Positions 15,789-23,664 of a stretch of DNA of 64,000 bases are shown piece after piece (positions within the stretch are counted from its first letter, which is position 1; each line of letters opens with the position of its first letter). Made by a program: the position numbers and the translations under genes. Source of the stretch: Lentzea flava (lineage in GTDB: Bacteria > Actinomycetota > Actinomycetes > Mycobacteriales > Pseudonocardiaceae). The stretch is taken from contig NZ_BMRE01000037.1 in NCBI RefSeq assembly GCF_014648475.1, positions 29,480 through 93,479 on the forward strand, read 5' to 3'. The notes below the pieces were generated by a model. The model made no database searches. It was not told the DNA's origin and saw only the letters and a program-made list of their open reading frames with translations.

Positions 15789-17138
15789 TCAGGACAGTTC
15801 GCGCTTGAGCACCTTGCCCATCTCGTTGCGCGGCAAAGCTTCCAGATAACGCACCACCCGCGGCCTCTTGTGCGGCGACAACAGCTTCGCCACGTGGTCG
15901 CTGAGGACCGACGGTTCCGGTGCTTCGCCCGCAGGCACCACCCAGGCCACGATCCGCTCGCCGAGGTCGTCGTCCGGCTCGCCCGTCACCGCCACCTCGG
16001 CCACCGCCGGGTGCTCCAGCAGGGCGTTCTCGATCTCGCCGGCGCCGATCTTGTAGCCACCGCTCTTGATGAGGTCGGTGGCCCGCCTCCCGACGATGCG
16101 GAGGTAGCCGTCGGGATCGCGCACCGCCATGTCTCCGGTCCTGAACCACCCGTCCCGGAACGCCTTCTCCGTCGCGTCCGGACGGTTCAGGTACTCCAGG
16201 AACAGGTTCGGCCCGCGCACCTCGATCTCGCCGATGGCACCGATGCCGACGTCCCGGCCCTGCTCGTCGACAACCTGCACGTCGACGCCGTCCACCGGCA
16301 GCCCGACCGCACCGGGCCTGCGGTCGCCGTCGAACCGCACGCTCACGTTCATCAGCGTCTCGCTCATGCCGTACCGCTCGACGATGCCCTGCCCGGTGGC
16401 CTTGGCGATCCGCTCGTGGTCGCTCGCCGGCAGCGCGGCCGAACCCGAGACCAGCAGGCGGGCGCGCCGGAACTGGTCGGCCAGCGCGGGGTCCTGCTCC
16501 ACCGCCTCGGCGATGCGGTGGTACATCGTCGGCACGCCGAACATCATCGTGGCGCCGGTCGCGAGCTCCTGGCCGACGGCGGCAGGCGAGAACTTCACGT
16601 GCCGCACCGAACCGCCGAGTCGCAGCACGCCGAGGATGCCGATGCCCAGCCCGTGGACGTGGAACAGCGGCAGCCCGTGCACCAGCACGTCGTCGGCGGT
16701 CCACTGCCACGCGGCGGCGAGCGAGTCGATGTTCGAGGTCAGCGCCCGGCGCGGCAGCACCACGCCCTTGGGCGGACCGGTCGTGCCCGAGGTGTAGATG
16801 ATCAGCGCGGGCGTCTCTGGGCCGGGATCCGGGAACTCGCCCGGCGTGCCGAAGACGATCGGTTCGTCGCGAAGTACCAGGTCAGGCTGGCTGTCGCCGA
16901 GGATGTGCTCGAGTTCGCGCTCGCCGATCTTGGGGTTGAGCGGCACGATCGCGACGCCTGCGAGGAGCCCGGCGACCACCGAGACGCAGGTTTCCAACGT
17001 GGACGTCGCCCAGACGGCGACCCGCGTGTGGCCACGCAGCCGTTCGGCCAAAGTGCCCGCCGCTCGGTGCAGCTCGGCATAGGTCAGGGACTTCTCTCCG
17101 AAGCGCAGGGCCTCGCGGTCACTCGGTGCAGCGAACAT
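15789..17138 (-). CDS. Acyl-CoA synthetase, malonyl-CoA synthetase (MatB)-like
   Basis: A 449-aa ANL-superfamily ligase. The AMP-binding P-loop is YTSGTTGPPKG, the aromatic motif YGMSETLMNVSVRF, the Asp for ribose binding is in GWFRTGDMAV, the hinge is GRRATDLIKSGGYKIGAGEIE, and the catalytic Lys is in RNEMGKVLKREL. The hinge sequence and shorter length fit MatB-type malonate/methylmalonate-CoA ligases, which feed malonyl-CoA to fatty-acid or polyketide synthesis. ATG 17138 is the only reasonable start. It diverges from tsaB with 74 bp between starts. Confidence 0.85.
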   Translation of the reverse strand: MFAAPSDREALRFGEKSLTYAELHRAAGTLAERLRGHTRVAVWATSTLETCVSVVAGLLAGVAIVPLNPKIGERELEHILGDSQPDLVLRDEPIVFGTPGEFPDPGPETPALIIYTSGTTGPPKGVVLPRRALTSNIDSLAAAWQWTADDVLVHGLPLFHVHGLGIGILGVLRLGGSVRHVKFSPAAVGQELATGATMMFGVPTMYHRIAEAVEQDPALADQFRRARLLVSGSAALPASDHERIAKATGQGIVERYGMSETLMNVSVRFDGDRRPGAVGLPVDGVDVQVVDEQGRDVGIGAIGEIEVRGPNLFLEYLNRPDATEKAFRDGWFRTGDMAVRDPDGYLRIVGRRATDLIKSGGYKIGAGEIENALLEHPAVAEVAVTGEPDDDLGERIVAWVVPAGEAPEPSVLSDHVAKLLSPHKRPRVVRYLEALPRNEMGKVLKRELS

Positions 17139-17212
17139 GGATCAAGCCTGATAGAGGTGCCCGGAGGGCGCATCGGAAGTGTGGTCTGCCACACGTACTA
17201 CTCTGGACAATC

Positions 17213-17893
17213 GTGCTAGTGCTCGCCGTCGACACGGCCACCCCCGCAGTCACCGCCGGTGTGGTCGAACTCGCGCCCGACTCCCCGCCGCGCCTGCTCG
17301 CGAAGCGGGTGACGCTCAACGCCAAGGCGCACGGCGAGCTGCTCACCCCGCACATCAGCGACTGCCTCGAAGAGGCCGGCAAGACGTACGCCGACCTCGA
17401 CGCCATCGTTGTCGGCGCAGGTCCCGGCCCCTTCACCGGCCTGCGGGTCGGTCTGGCCACGGCCGCCGCGCTCGGTCAGGCGCTCAACCGCCCGGTCTAC
17501 CCCGTCGCCACCACGGACGCGATCGCCAAGGACGCCGCCAGCGGCCACCCGCTGCTCGTCGCGACCGACGCGCGGCGCAAGGAGGTCTACTGGGCCGCCT
17601 ACGACGCCGCCGGCCGCCGCACCGACGGCCCGCACGTCGAACGGCCGCAGGACCTGGCGGAGAAGCTGCCGAAGCTCGGCGTGCACCACGCCACCGGTGA
17701 GGGCGCGGAGATCTACCGGGACGTTCTCGGACTCGAAACCCTGAGCGCGAAGCACCCGACGCCGGAGGGCCTGGTCGCTGCCGCGGCCGCCGAGGTCCTC
17801 GCCAAGGCCCGCCCCGCCGCGCTCACCCCGCTCTACCTGCGCAGGCCCGACGCGGTCGAACCCACCGGCCGCAAGCGGGTGACCAGGGCATGA
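17213..17893 (+). CDS. tsaB: tRNA t6A biosynthesis protein TsaB
   Basis: A 226-aa ASKHA-fold scaffold partner of TsaD. Visible motifs are VLAVDTATPAVTAGVV, HGELLTPHISDCLEEAG, and VVGAGPGPFTGLRVGLATAAALGQAL. The start is GTG 17213. A TACTCT hexamer 8 nt upstream (17199-17204) and the lack of a Shine-Dalgarno sequence suggest a leaderless message. The stop overlaps rimI by an ATGA. With tsaE and tsaD it forms the t6A pathway, in the order tsaB-rimI-tsaD typical of actinobacteria. Confidence 0.95.
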   Translation: MLVLAVDTATPAVTAGVVELAPDSPPRLLAKRVTLNAKAHGELLTPHISDCLEEAGKTYADLDAIVVGAGPGPFTGLRVGLATAAALGQALNRPVYPVATTDAIAKDAASGHPLLVATDARRKEVYWAAYDAAGRRTDGPHVERPQDLAEKLPKLGVHHATGEGAEIYRDVLGLETLSAKHPTPEGLVAAAAAEVLAKARPAALTPLYLRRPDAVEPTGRKRVTRA

Positions 17894-18348
17894 CCACCGG
17901 CACCGTCACGCTCGCGCCGCTGCGGCACGCCGACGTGCCCAGGTGCCACGAGATCGAGCTGGAGCTGTTCCCCGGCGACGACCCGTGGAGCGAGAACGCG
18001 TTCCACAGCGAGCTCGACAACGGCAATTACTACGTCGGTGCGTACGCGGACGACGAGCTCATCGGGTACGCGGGCCTCGCCGCGAGCGAGTACGAGGCCA
18101 GCGTGCACACGATCGCCGTGGTCAAGCACTGGCAGGGCAGGGGCGTCGGCAAGATGCTCCTGAACGACCTCCTCGCCCGCGTGGACGAGCTCGGCGTCCC
18201 GGTGTACCTCGAGGTCCGCACGGACAACGAGCCCGCGATCGCCCTGTACCTGGCGCACGGTTTCGAGCACCTCGGTGTGCGCCGCCGCTACTACCAGCCG
18301 TCGGGTGCCGACGCGTACACGATGGGAAGGCCAGCGCAAAGTGTCTGA
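17890..18348 (+). CDS. rimI: Ribosomal protein alanine N-acetyltransferase RimI-like
   Basis: A 152-aa GNAT acetyltransferase. The acetyl-CoA loop is QGRGVGKMLL, preceded by SVHTIAVVKHW. The C-terminal substrate part is EVRTDNEPAIALYLAHGFEHLGVRRRYY. RimI acetylates the N-terminus of ribosomal protein S18 and possibly others. It overlaps tsaB (ATGA) and tsaD (8 bp), so all three are translated together, which is the usual t6A operon context and supports the name. Confidence 0.93.
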   Translation: MTTGTVTLAPLRHADVPRCHEIELELFPGDDPWSENAFHSELDNGNYYVGAYADDELIGYAGLAASEYEASVHTIAVVKHWQGRGVGKMLLNDLLARVDELGVPVYLEVRTDNEPAIALYLAHGFEHLGVRRRYYQPSGADAYTMGRPAQSV

Positions 18349-19396
18349 CAGGCTCATTCTCGGCATCGAGAGCTCGTGCGACGAGACGGGCGTCGGCATC
18401 GTCCGCCTCGGCCAGGACGGCTCGCTCGAACTGCTCGCCGACGAGGTCGCCTCGAGCGTCGAGGAGCACGCCCGCTTCGGCGGCGTCGTGCCGGAGGTCG
18501 CCTCCCGCGCCCACCTCGAGGCCATGGTCCCGACCATGCGCCGCGCCCTCGACGCGTCCGGGGTCGAGCTCTCCCAGATCCACTCCATCGCCGTCACCGC
18601 GGGGCCGGGCCTCGCCGGTGCGCTGCTGGTCGGCGTGTCCGCCGCGAAGGCCTACGCCGCCGCGCTCGGCAAGCCGCTCTACGGCGTGAACCACCTCGCG
18701 GGCCACGTCGCCGCGGACACGCTGCAGCACGGCGCGCTGCCGAACCGCTGCCTCGCGCTGCTGGTCTCCGGCGGCCACTCCCAGCTGCTGCTGGTCGAGG
18801 GCGGCCTGGCGAACTCGATCACCGAGATCGGCTCGACGGTGGACGACGCCGCGGGTGAGGCGTACGACAAGGTCGCGAGGCTGCTCGACCTGCCCTACCC
18901 CGGTGGCCCGCCCATCGACAAGCTCGCCCAGCAGGGCAACGGGTGCGCGATCGCGTTCCCGCGCGGCCTCACCGGCCCGCGCGACGCGAAGTACGACTTC
19001 TCGTTCTCCGGCCTGAAGACCTCCGTCGCCCGCTGGGTCGAGCGCGCCGAACGCGCCGGCGAGGAGATCCCGCTGGCCGACGTCGCCGCGTCGTTCCAGG
19101 AGGCGGTCGCGGACGTGCTGACCGCCAAGGCGATCCGCGCGGCGAAGGACCTCAAGGTCGACACGCTGGTCATCTCCGGCGGTGTCGCGGCGAACTCGCG
19201 CCTGAGCGGCCTGGCCGCCGAGCGCTGCGCCGAGGCCGGCATCGAACTGCGCGTGCCGCGGCCGCGGCTGTGCACCGACAACGGCGCGATGATCGCCGCT
19301 CTCGGCGCCCACCTGGTGGCGGCCGGTGCCAAGCCGTCCCCCATGGACCTGTCGACGACGCCCGGTCTGCCGGTCGGAACCGTGCAGATACTCTGA
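18341..19396 (+). CDS. tsaD: tRNA N6-threonylcarbamoyltransferase TsaD
   Basis: A 351-aa catalytic subunit of t6A synthesis, formerly called Gcp/glycoprotease. It starts VSDRLILGIESSCDETGVGIV. The metal-binding pair is in GVNHLAGHVAAD (HxxxH), followed by LLVSGGHSQLLL, the DDAAGEAYDKVARLL loop, and SGGVAANSRL near the C-terminus. GTG 18341 is preferred because it gives the conserved N-terminus; it overlaps rimI by 8 bp. In M. tuberculosis the next genes are groES-groEL; here five genes intervene. Confidence 0.97.
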   Translation: MSDRLILGIESSCDETGVGIVRLGQDGSLELLADEVASSVEEHARFGGVVPEVASRAHLEAMVPTMRRALDASGVELSQIHSIAVTAGPGLAGALLVGVSAAKAYAAALGKPLYGVNHLAGHVAADTLQHGALPNRCLALLVSGGHSQLLLVEGGLANSITEIGSTVDDAAGEAYDKVARLLDLPYPGGPPIDKLAQQGNGCAIAFPRGLTGPRDAKYDFSFSGLKTSVARWVERAERAGEEIPLADVAASFQEAVADVLTAKAIRAAKDLKVDTLVISGGVAANSRLSGLAAERCAEAGIELRVPRPRLCTDNGAMIAALGAHLVAAGAKPSPMDLSTTPGLPVGTVQIL

Positions 19397-19432
19397 CCCC
19401 ATTCCTGGGCGGCCCTGAAACTGGAGTGAGCG

Positions 19433-20416
19433 GTGAGCGCTGAACCCATGCGCACGATCACGTACCTGTTCCCGATCTACAACGAGGCCGGGAACATCGA
19501 TCTGCTGCACAAGACGGTTTCCGAGGTCGTGAAGCCGCTGGAGGACCGGTACCGGGTCAACTTCATCTACGTCAACGACGGCAGCCGCGACAACTCGCTC
19601 GCGCTGCTCAACGCCGTCGCGGACGCGGACGACCGGGTCACCGTCATCGACCTGTCGCGCAACTTCGGCCACCAGCTCGCCGTGACCGCGGGTCTCGACC
19701 TCGCGGACGCCGACGCCGTGGTGATCATGGACAGCGACCTGCAGGACCCGCCGGCGGTGAGCCTCGAGCTGATCGAGAAGTGGGAGCAGGGCTACGACGT
19801 CGTCTACGCCCAGCGCCGCTCGCGTCAGGACACGGCGTTCAAGAAGGCCACCGCGCGGGCGTTCTACTGGTTCCTGCGCAAGGTCGCCGAGATCGACATC
19901 CCGGAGAACACCGGCGACTTCCGCCTCATCGACCGCAAGGTCGTCGACGAGCTGCGCAAGTTCCGCGAGCACAACCGGTTCCTGCGCGGCCTGGTGAGCT
20001 TCATCGGCTTCCGCCAGACCGCCGTGCAGTTCGACCGCGACAAGCGCCACGCGGGCGTCACCGGCTACCCGCTGCGCAAGATGCTGCGGTTCGCCGCGGA
20101 CGGCATCGTCGGATTCTCCGCCGCGCCGCTGAAGCTGATCTCCAAGGTCGGCTACTTCATCTCGTTCCTCGCGTTCCTCGGCATCTGCTACGTCGTGGGC
20201 GTGAAGCTGTTCCTGCCGGACACCGCCGTTCCCGGTTGGGCGTTCATCACCAGCGCCGTGTTCTTCCTCGGCGGCATCCAGCTGATCATGCTCGGCGTGC
20301 TCGGCAGCTACGTCGGCCGCATCTACACCGAGGTGCAGGGCCGCCCGCTCTACAGCGTGGCGTCGGTGCGCACGGGGTCGGACGTGCCGAACGACGCCAG
20401 GGCCCTCGCGTCGTGA
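19433..20416 (+). CDS. GtrB-like family 2 glycosyltransferase
   Basis: A 327-aa polyprenyl-phosphate hexosyltransferase of the DPM1/GtrB type. The nucleotide-sugar part has LFPIYNEAGNIDLL, YVNDGSRDNS, the DSDLQDPP metal-binding Asp motif, and the QRRSRQD loop. Two C-terminal membrane helices (about 235-260 and 270-295) anchor it. It probably loads a sugar onto undecaprenyl or decaprenyl phosphate at the inner face of the membrane. The GTG start follows GGAG. It overlaps a GtrA-like gene by 4 bp, supporting a glycolipid-donor synthesis and flipping pair. Confidence 0.9.
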   Translation: MSAEPMRTITYLFPIYNEAGNIDLLHKTVSEVVKPLEDRYRVNFIYVNDGSRDNSLALLNAVADADDRVTVIDLSRNFGHQLAVTAGLDLADADAVVIMDSDLQDPPAVSLELIEKWEQGYDVVYAQRRSRQDTAFKKATARAFYWFLRKVAEIDIPENTGDFRLIDRKVVDELRKFREHNRFLRGLVSFIGFRQTAVQFDRDKRHAGVTGYPLRKMLRFAADGIVGFSAAPLKLISKVGYFISFLAFLGICYVVGVKLFLPDTAVPGWAFITSAVFFLGGIQLIMLGVLGSYVGRIYTEVQGRPLYSVASVRTGSDVPNDARALAS

Positions 20417-20847
20417 AGAAGCTGCTGAGCGCCCAGCAGCTGCGCTTCGGCCTGGTCGGCGTGGGCAACACCCTCGTCGACCTGGTCGGCTACACGGTGC
20501 TGTTCGCGCTCGGCACGCCCCTCGTGATCGCGAACCTCATCTCGACCACGATGGGCATGGCGCTGAGCTTCACGCTCAACCGCAGCTTCACGTTCCGTGC
20601 CGCAGGCGGTGGCGTGGTTCGTCAGGTCGTGCTGTTCGTGCTGGTCACGGGCATCGGACTGTGGGCGATCCAGCCGCTGGTCATCGTGCTGACGCGCGAC
20701 CTGTTCGCCGGCCTGCCCGAGACGCTCGCCATCGCGGCGCCCAAGTTCGCGGGCATCTGCGTCGCACTCGTCTGGAACTACGTGCTCTACAGCCGGCTCG
20801 TGTTCCGCCCGGTCGAAGAGCTTGCAAAGGAACCCGTTCATGACTGA
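20413..20847 (+). CDS. GtrA-like membrane protein
   Basis: A 144-aa GtrA family protein with four membrane helices. It starts QQLRFGLVGVGNTLVDLVGYTVLF, has the FTLNRSFTFR motif after helix 2, and ends with WNYVLYSRLVFR. GtrA proteins are thought to flip polyprenyl-phosphate sugars. GTG 20413 overlaps the GtrB-like stop by 4 bp, and its own end overlaps the next gene by 8 bp. The three genes therefore form one translationally coupled glycosylation cassette. Confidence 0.9.
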   Translation: MKKLLSAQQLRFGLVGVGNTLVDLVGYTVLFALGTPLVIANLISTTMGMALSFTLNRSFTFRAAGGGVVRQVVLFVLVTGIGLWAIQPLVIVLTRDLFAGLPETLAIAAPKFAGICVALVWNYVLYSRLVFRPVEELAKEPVHD

Positions 20848-22093
20848 CACCGCGATCCGCGAGCCGGAGGTCGCCGCCGAGGAGGCGCCGAGACCGGTTC
20901 CCCGGTGGAAGACCGCGCTGACGGGCGACTTCGCGAAGGTCTTCCTGCTGGTGTTCGCCTGGCAGGTCTTCATGACCGTGCTCGGGCGCCTGATCGAACC
21001 GCTGATGCCGGTCTTCGAGGGCACGCCGCTGTCGTCGCGCACCGTCGACACGCTGCTCTCGCACACGCACCGCTGGGACGCCGAGAACTTCACCGGCATC
21101 GTCGAGGGCACGGCGTACCAGAACATTCCGACGTCACAGGCGTTCTACCCCGTCTTCCCGCTGTTCGTGTGGCTGGTGAAGACGGCGTTCCTCGGCACGA
21201 TCGGCACGCTGGCCGCGGGCTTCATCGTCAACACGGTCGCCTTGTGGCTGGGCGCGGTGGCGCTGCTGAAGATCGCCCGCAACTTCCTCGCCGGCGAGCG
21301 CGGGCCGTGGATCGCCGTCATGGTCATGCTGACCCTGCCGTCGGCGTACTTCCTGCACGCGTTCTACAGCGAGGCCGTCTTCATCGCGCTGGGCTTCTGG
21401 GCGTACCTCTTCGCGTTGCGCAGGCAGTGGGTCTTCATGGGCCTGTGCCTGATGCCGCTGACCGGTGTGCGCATCACGGCCGTGCTGTTCGTGGGCCTGT
21501 GCTTCCTGGAGTTCTGGCGCAGCAAGGACTGGAAGTTCCGCGGCCTGCTGTCGTGGCACCTGCTGTGGTTCCCGCTGAGCGCGGTGGGCTTCATCGGCTT
21601 CGCGATCTACCTGAAGATCCTGGTGAACGACCCGCTGGGCATGACGAAGGCCTACTCGAAGGCGCCGGCCTGGGCGTACCACCAGTTCAGCCCGAACATC
21701 CTCAACACGCTGTACGAGCAGACCAAGATCGTCTTCAAGATCCTCACCGGCAGGTTCGAGCTCGCCGGTTGGTCGGTCGCGAACTACGTGGTGCCGTGGT
21801 TCGGCCTGATGCTGCTGATCGCGTGCTCGCTGTACCTGCTCGCGCTGCGGAGGGGAGACCTGGTCCCGGTCGGCCTCTACGGCCTCGCGTCGGTGGTGAT
21901 GCTGACGCTGAACCAGAACCTGGTCTCCGTCCACCGCTACCTGCTGCCGTGCTTCGGCATCTACCTCGCGCTGGTGCTGCTCGGGCAGCGGGTTCCCGCG
22001 TTGAAGTCGGTGGTGTACGGGGTCATGTACGTCGGGCTGACCGTGCAGACCCTGTTCTACCTGCAGTTCGTCGCGGGTCTCTGGACCGGCTGA
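20840..22093 (+). CDS. PIG-V-like multispanning mannosyltransferase (GT-C)
   Basis: A 417-aa integral membrane protein with about nine helices, resembling PIG-V/GT-C glycosyltransferases. The first lumenal loop has HTHRWDAENFTGIVEGTAYQ, with the acidic residue typical of lipid-phosphate-sugar-dependent enzymes, and QAFYPVFPLFVW follows. FYSEAVFIALGFW and NLVSVHRYLLPCFGIYLAL are family-like. ATG 20840 has AAAGGA at a good distance. It probably uses the GtrB/GtrA-supplied lipid sugar to modify an envelope glycolipid or protein (inference). Its stop is 2 bp from the convergent PhoD gene. Confidence 0.82.
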   Translation: MTDTAIREPEVAAEEAPRPVPRWKTALTGDFAKVFLLVFAWQVFMTVLGRLIEPLMPVFEGTPLSSRTVDTLLSHTHRWDAENFTGIVEGTAYQNIPTSQAFYPVFPLFVWLVKTAFLGTIGTLAAGFIVNTVALWLGAVALLKIARNFLAGERGPWIAVMVMLTLPSAYFLHAFYSEAVFIALGFWAYLFALRRQWVFMGLCLMPLTGVRITAVLFVGLCFLEFWRSKDWKFRGLLSWHLLWFPLSAVGFIGFAIYLKILVNDPLGMTKAYSKAPAWAYHQFSPNILNTLYEQTKIVFKILTGRFELAGWSVANYVVPWFGLMLLIACSLYLLALRRGDLVPVGLYGLASVVMLTLNQNLVSVHRYLLPCFGIYLALVLLGQRVPALKSVVYGVMYVGLTVQTLFYLQFVAGLWTG

Positions 22094-22095
22094 GG

Positions 22096-23619
22096 TCAGA
22101 CCCTGTTGAGGCCCGGCCTCCGGTCTTCGATGACGAAGGACGCCTTCGTCGTCACCGGGGCGCCGGGCTTCGACACGTAGTCGAGCCCGCGGAAGTCCGC
22201 TCGCACCTCCCGTGCGGTGAACTTCGTCCGCACGTACCCACGCCGGTTGTTGAAGTACTTCACGTGCGGGTTCTCGGCCAGAATCGCGGGCGTCTCCGCA
22301 CGGGTCTCCGAGCCGTCACCACCGGACGTGATCGACGTCGCCACCAGCTCGGTCGCGACGGTCTTCGACGTCGGGTCGTTCCACTTCTCCTTGACCTCGG
22401 CCGCCCACGCCGCGTGCACGTCACCGGTGAGCACGACGGTGTTGCGCGCGTGGCAGAACCCGGCGGCCACCCGGTCGCGGTTCGCCGCGTAGCCGTCCCA
22501 CGCGTCCATGTTGTTGGTCTCGCCGGCACCGGGCGTGAAGTCGAGCTGTGAGAAGAACACCTGCTGGCCCAGCACGTCCCACCGCGCGTGCGAGCGCCTG
22601 AGGCCGTCCAGGAGCCACTTCTCCTGCTCGGCGCCGGTGATCGTGCGCGTCGGGTTCAGCCGCTCGGGACATGCCTTCAGGCCGTCGCCGCACGCCTGGT
22701 CGTCGCGATACTGACGGGTGTCGAGCATGTGGAAGTTCGCGAGCCCGCCCCACTGGATGCGCCGGTAGAGCTGCAGGTCGATGCCGTGCGGCTTGTTCCT
22801 GATCGGCATGTTCTCGTAGTAGGCCTGGAACGCGGCCGCCCGGCGCTGGAGGAAGTTCGGCTGGGGGATCTGCGGCTTCTCGTAGACCTCGTCCGCCCAG
22901 TTGTTGTCGAGCTCGTGGTCGTCCCAGACCACGGCCCAGGGCGCCACGGCGTGCGCTTCCTGGAGATCCAGGTCGGTCTTGTACTGCGCGTGCCGCTGCC
23001 GGTAGTTCGCGAGCGTCTCGGTTTCCGGGCCCTCGTGGTCGCGCGGGTTGCCGCCCGGTGCCACGTACGCGCCCTTGGTGTACTCGTACTGGTAGTCGCC
23101 GAGGTGCAGGATCAGGTCGGGCTGGTCCTCGGCCATCCTGCGGTACGCGGTGAAGTAGCCGTGCTCGAACTGCGAGCAGGACGCGAACGCCATCGTGAGC
23201 CCGCTGCCCAACGCCCACGGCGCCGGTGCCGTCCGCGTCCGGCCGGTGCGCGAGAGGTGGCCCTCCGCAGAGAAGCGGTAGAAGTACTCGCGGCCGGGCA
23301 TGAGCCCGCGCACGTCCACGTGGACGCTGTGGCCCTCCTCCGGCCGCGCGGACGCCGTGCCGCGGCGGACGACCAGCCGGAACCGTTCGTCCAGTGCGAG
23401 TTCCCACTTCACCTCGACGACGCGGGACGGCATGCCGCCCATGCCGTCCTCCGCAAGAGGTGTGGGTGCCAGGCGGGTCCACAGGACCACGCCGTCGTAG
23501 GTCGGGTCGCCGGAAGCGACTCCGAGAGTGAACGGGTCGGACAACCGGTCCGACCCCGCGCCGACGGTGGTGAGCGCAAGTCCCCCGATGAGGAGTGCGC
23601 GTCGCGTCACTCGAGTCAT
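22096..23619 (-). CDS. PhoD-like alkaline phosphatase, Tat-exported (copy 1)
   Basis: A 507-aa PhoD family phosphatase/phosphodiesterase. The N-terminal RVTRRALLIGGLAL is a Tat signal. A Fn3-like domain (DPFTLGVASGDPTYDGVVLWTRL) precedes the metallophosphatase core: MAFASCSQFEHGYF, ILHLGDYQYE, VVWDDHELDNNW, and VVLTGDVHAAWAAE. PhoD enzymes release phosphate from organic mono- or diesters outside the cell using calcium and iron. ATG 23619 with GAGGG is chosen. It follows a close paralogue by 45 bp on the same strand, a tandem duplication probably transcribed together. Confidence 0.93.
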   Translation of the reverse strand: MTRVTRRALLIGGLALTTVGAGSDRLSDPFTLGVASGDPTYDGVVLWTRLAPTPLAEDGMGGMPSRVVEVKWELALDERFRLVVRRGTASARPEEGHSVHVDVRGLMPGREYFYRFSAEGHLSRTGRTRTAPAPWALGSGLTMAFASCSQFEHGYFTAYRRMAEDQPDLILHLGDYQYEYTKGAYVAPGGNPRDHEGPETETLANYRQRHAQYKTDLDLQEAHAVAPWAVVWDDHELDNNWADEVYEKPQIPQPNFLQRRAAAFQAYYENMPIRNKPHGIDLQLYRRIQWGGLANFHMLDTRQYRDDQACGDGLKACPERLNPTRTITGAEQEKWLLDGLRRSHARWDVLGQQVFFSQLDFTPGAGETNNMDAWDGYAANRDRVAAGFCHARNTVVLTGDVHAAWAAEVKEKWNDPTSKTVATELVATSITSGGDGSETRAETPAILAENPHVKYFNNRRGYVRTKFTAREVRADFRGLDYVSKPGAPVTTKASFVIEDRRPGLNRV

Positions 23620-23664
23620 GGTGAGACCCTCACCCACCAGGGTGGCGATCAGGTGAACGCTTCC

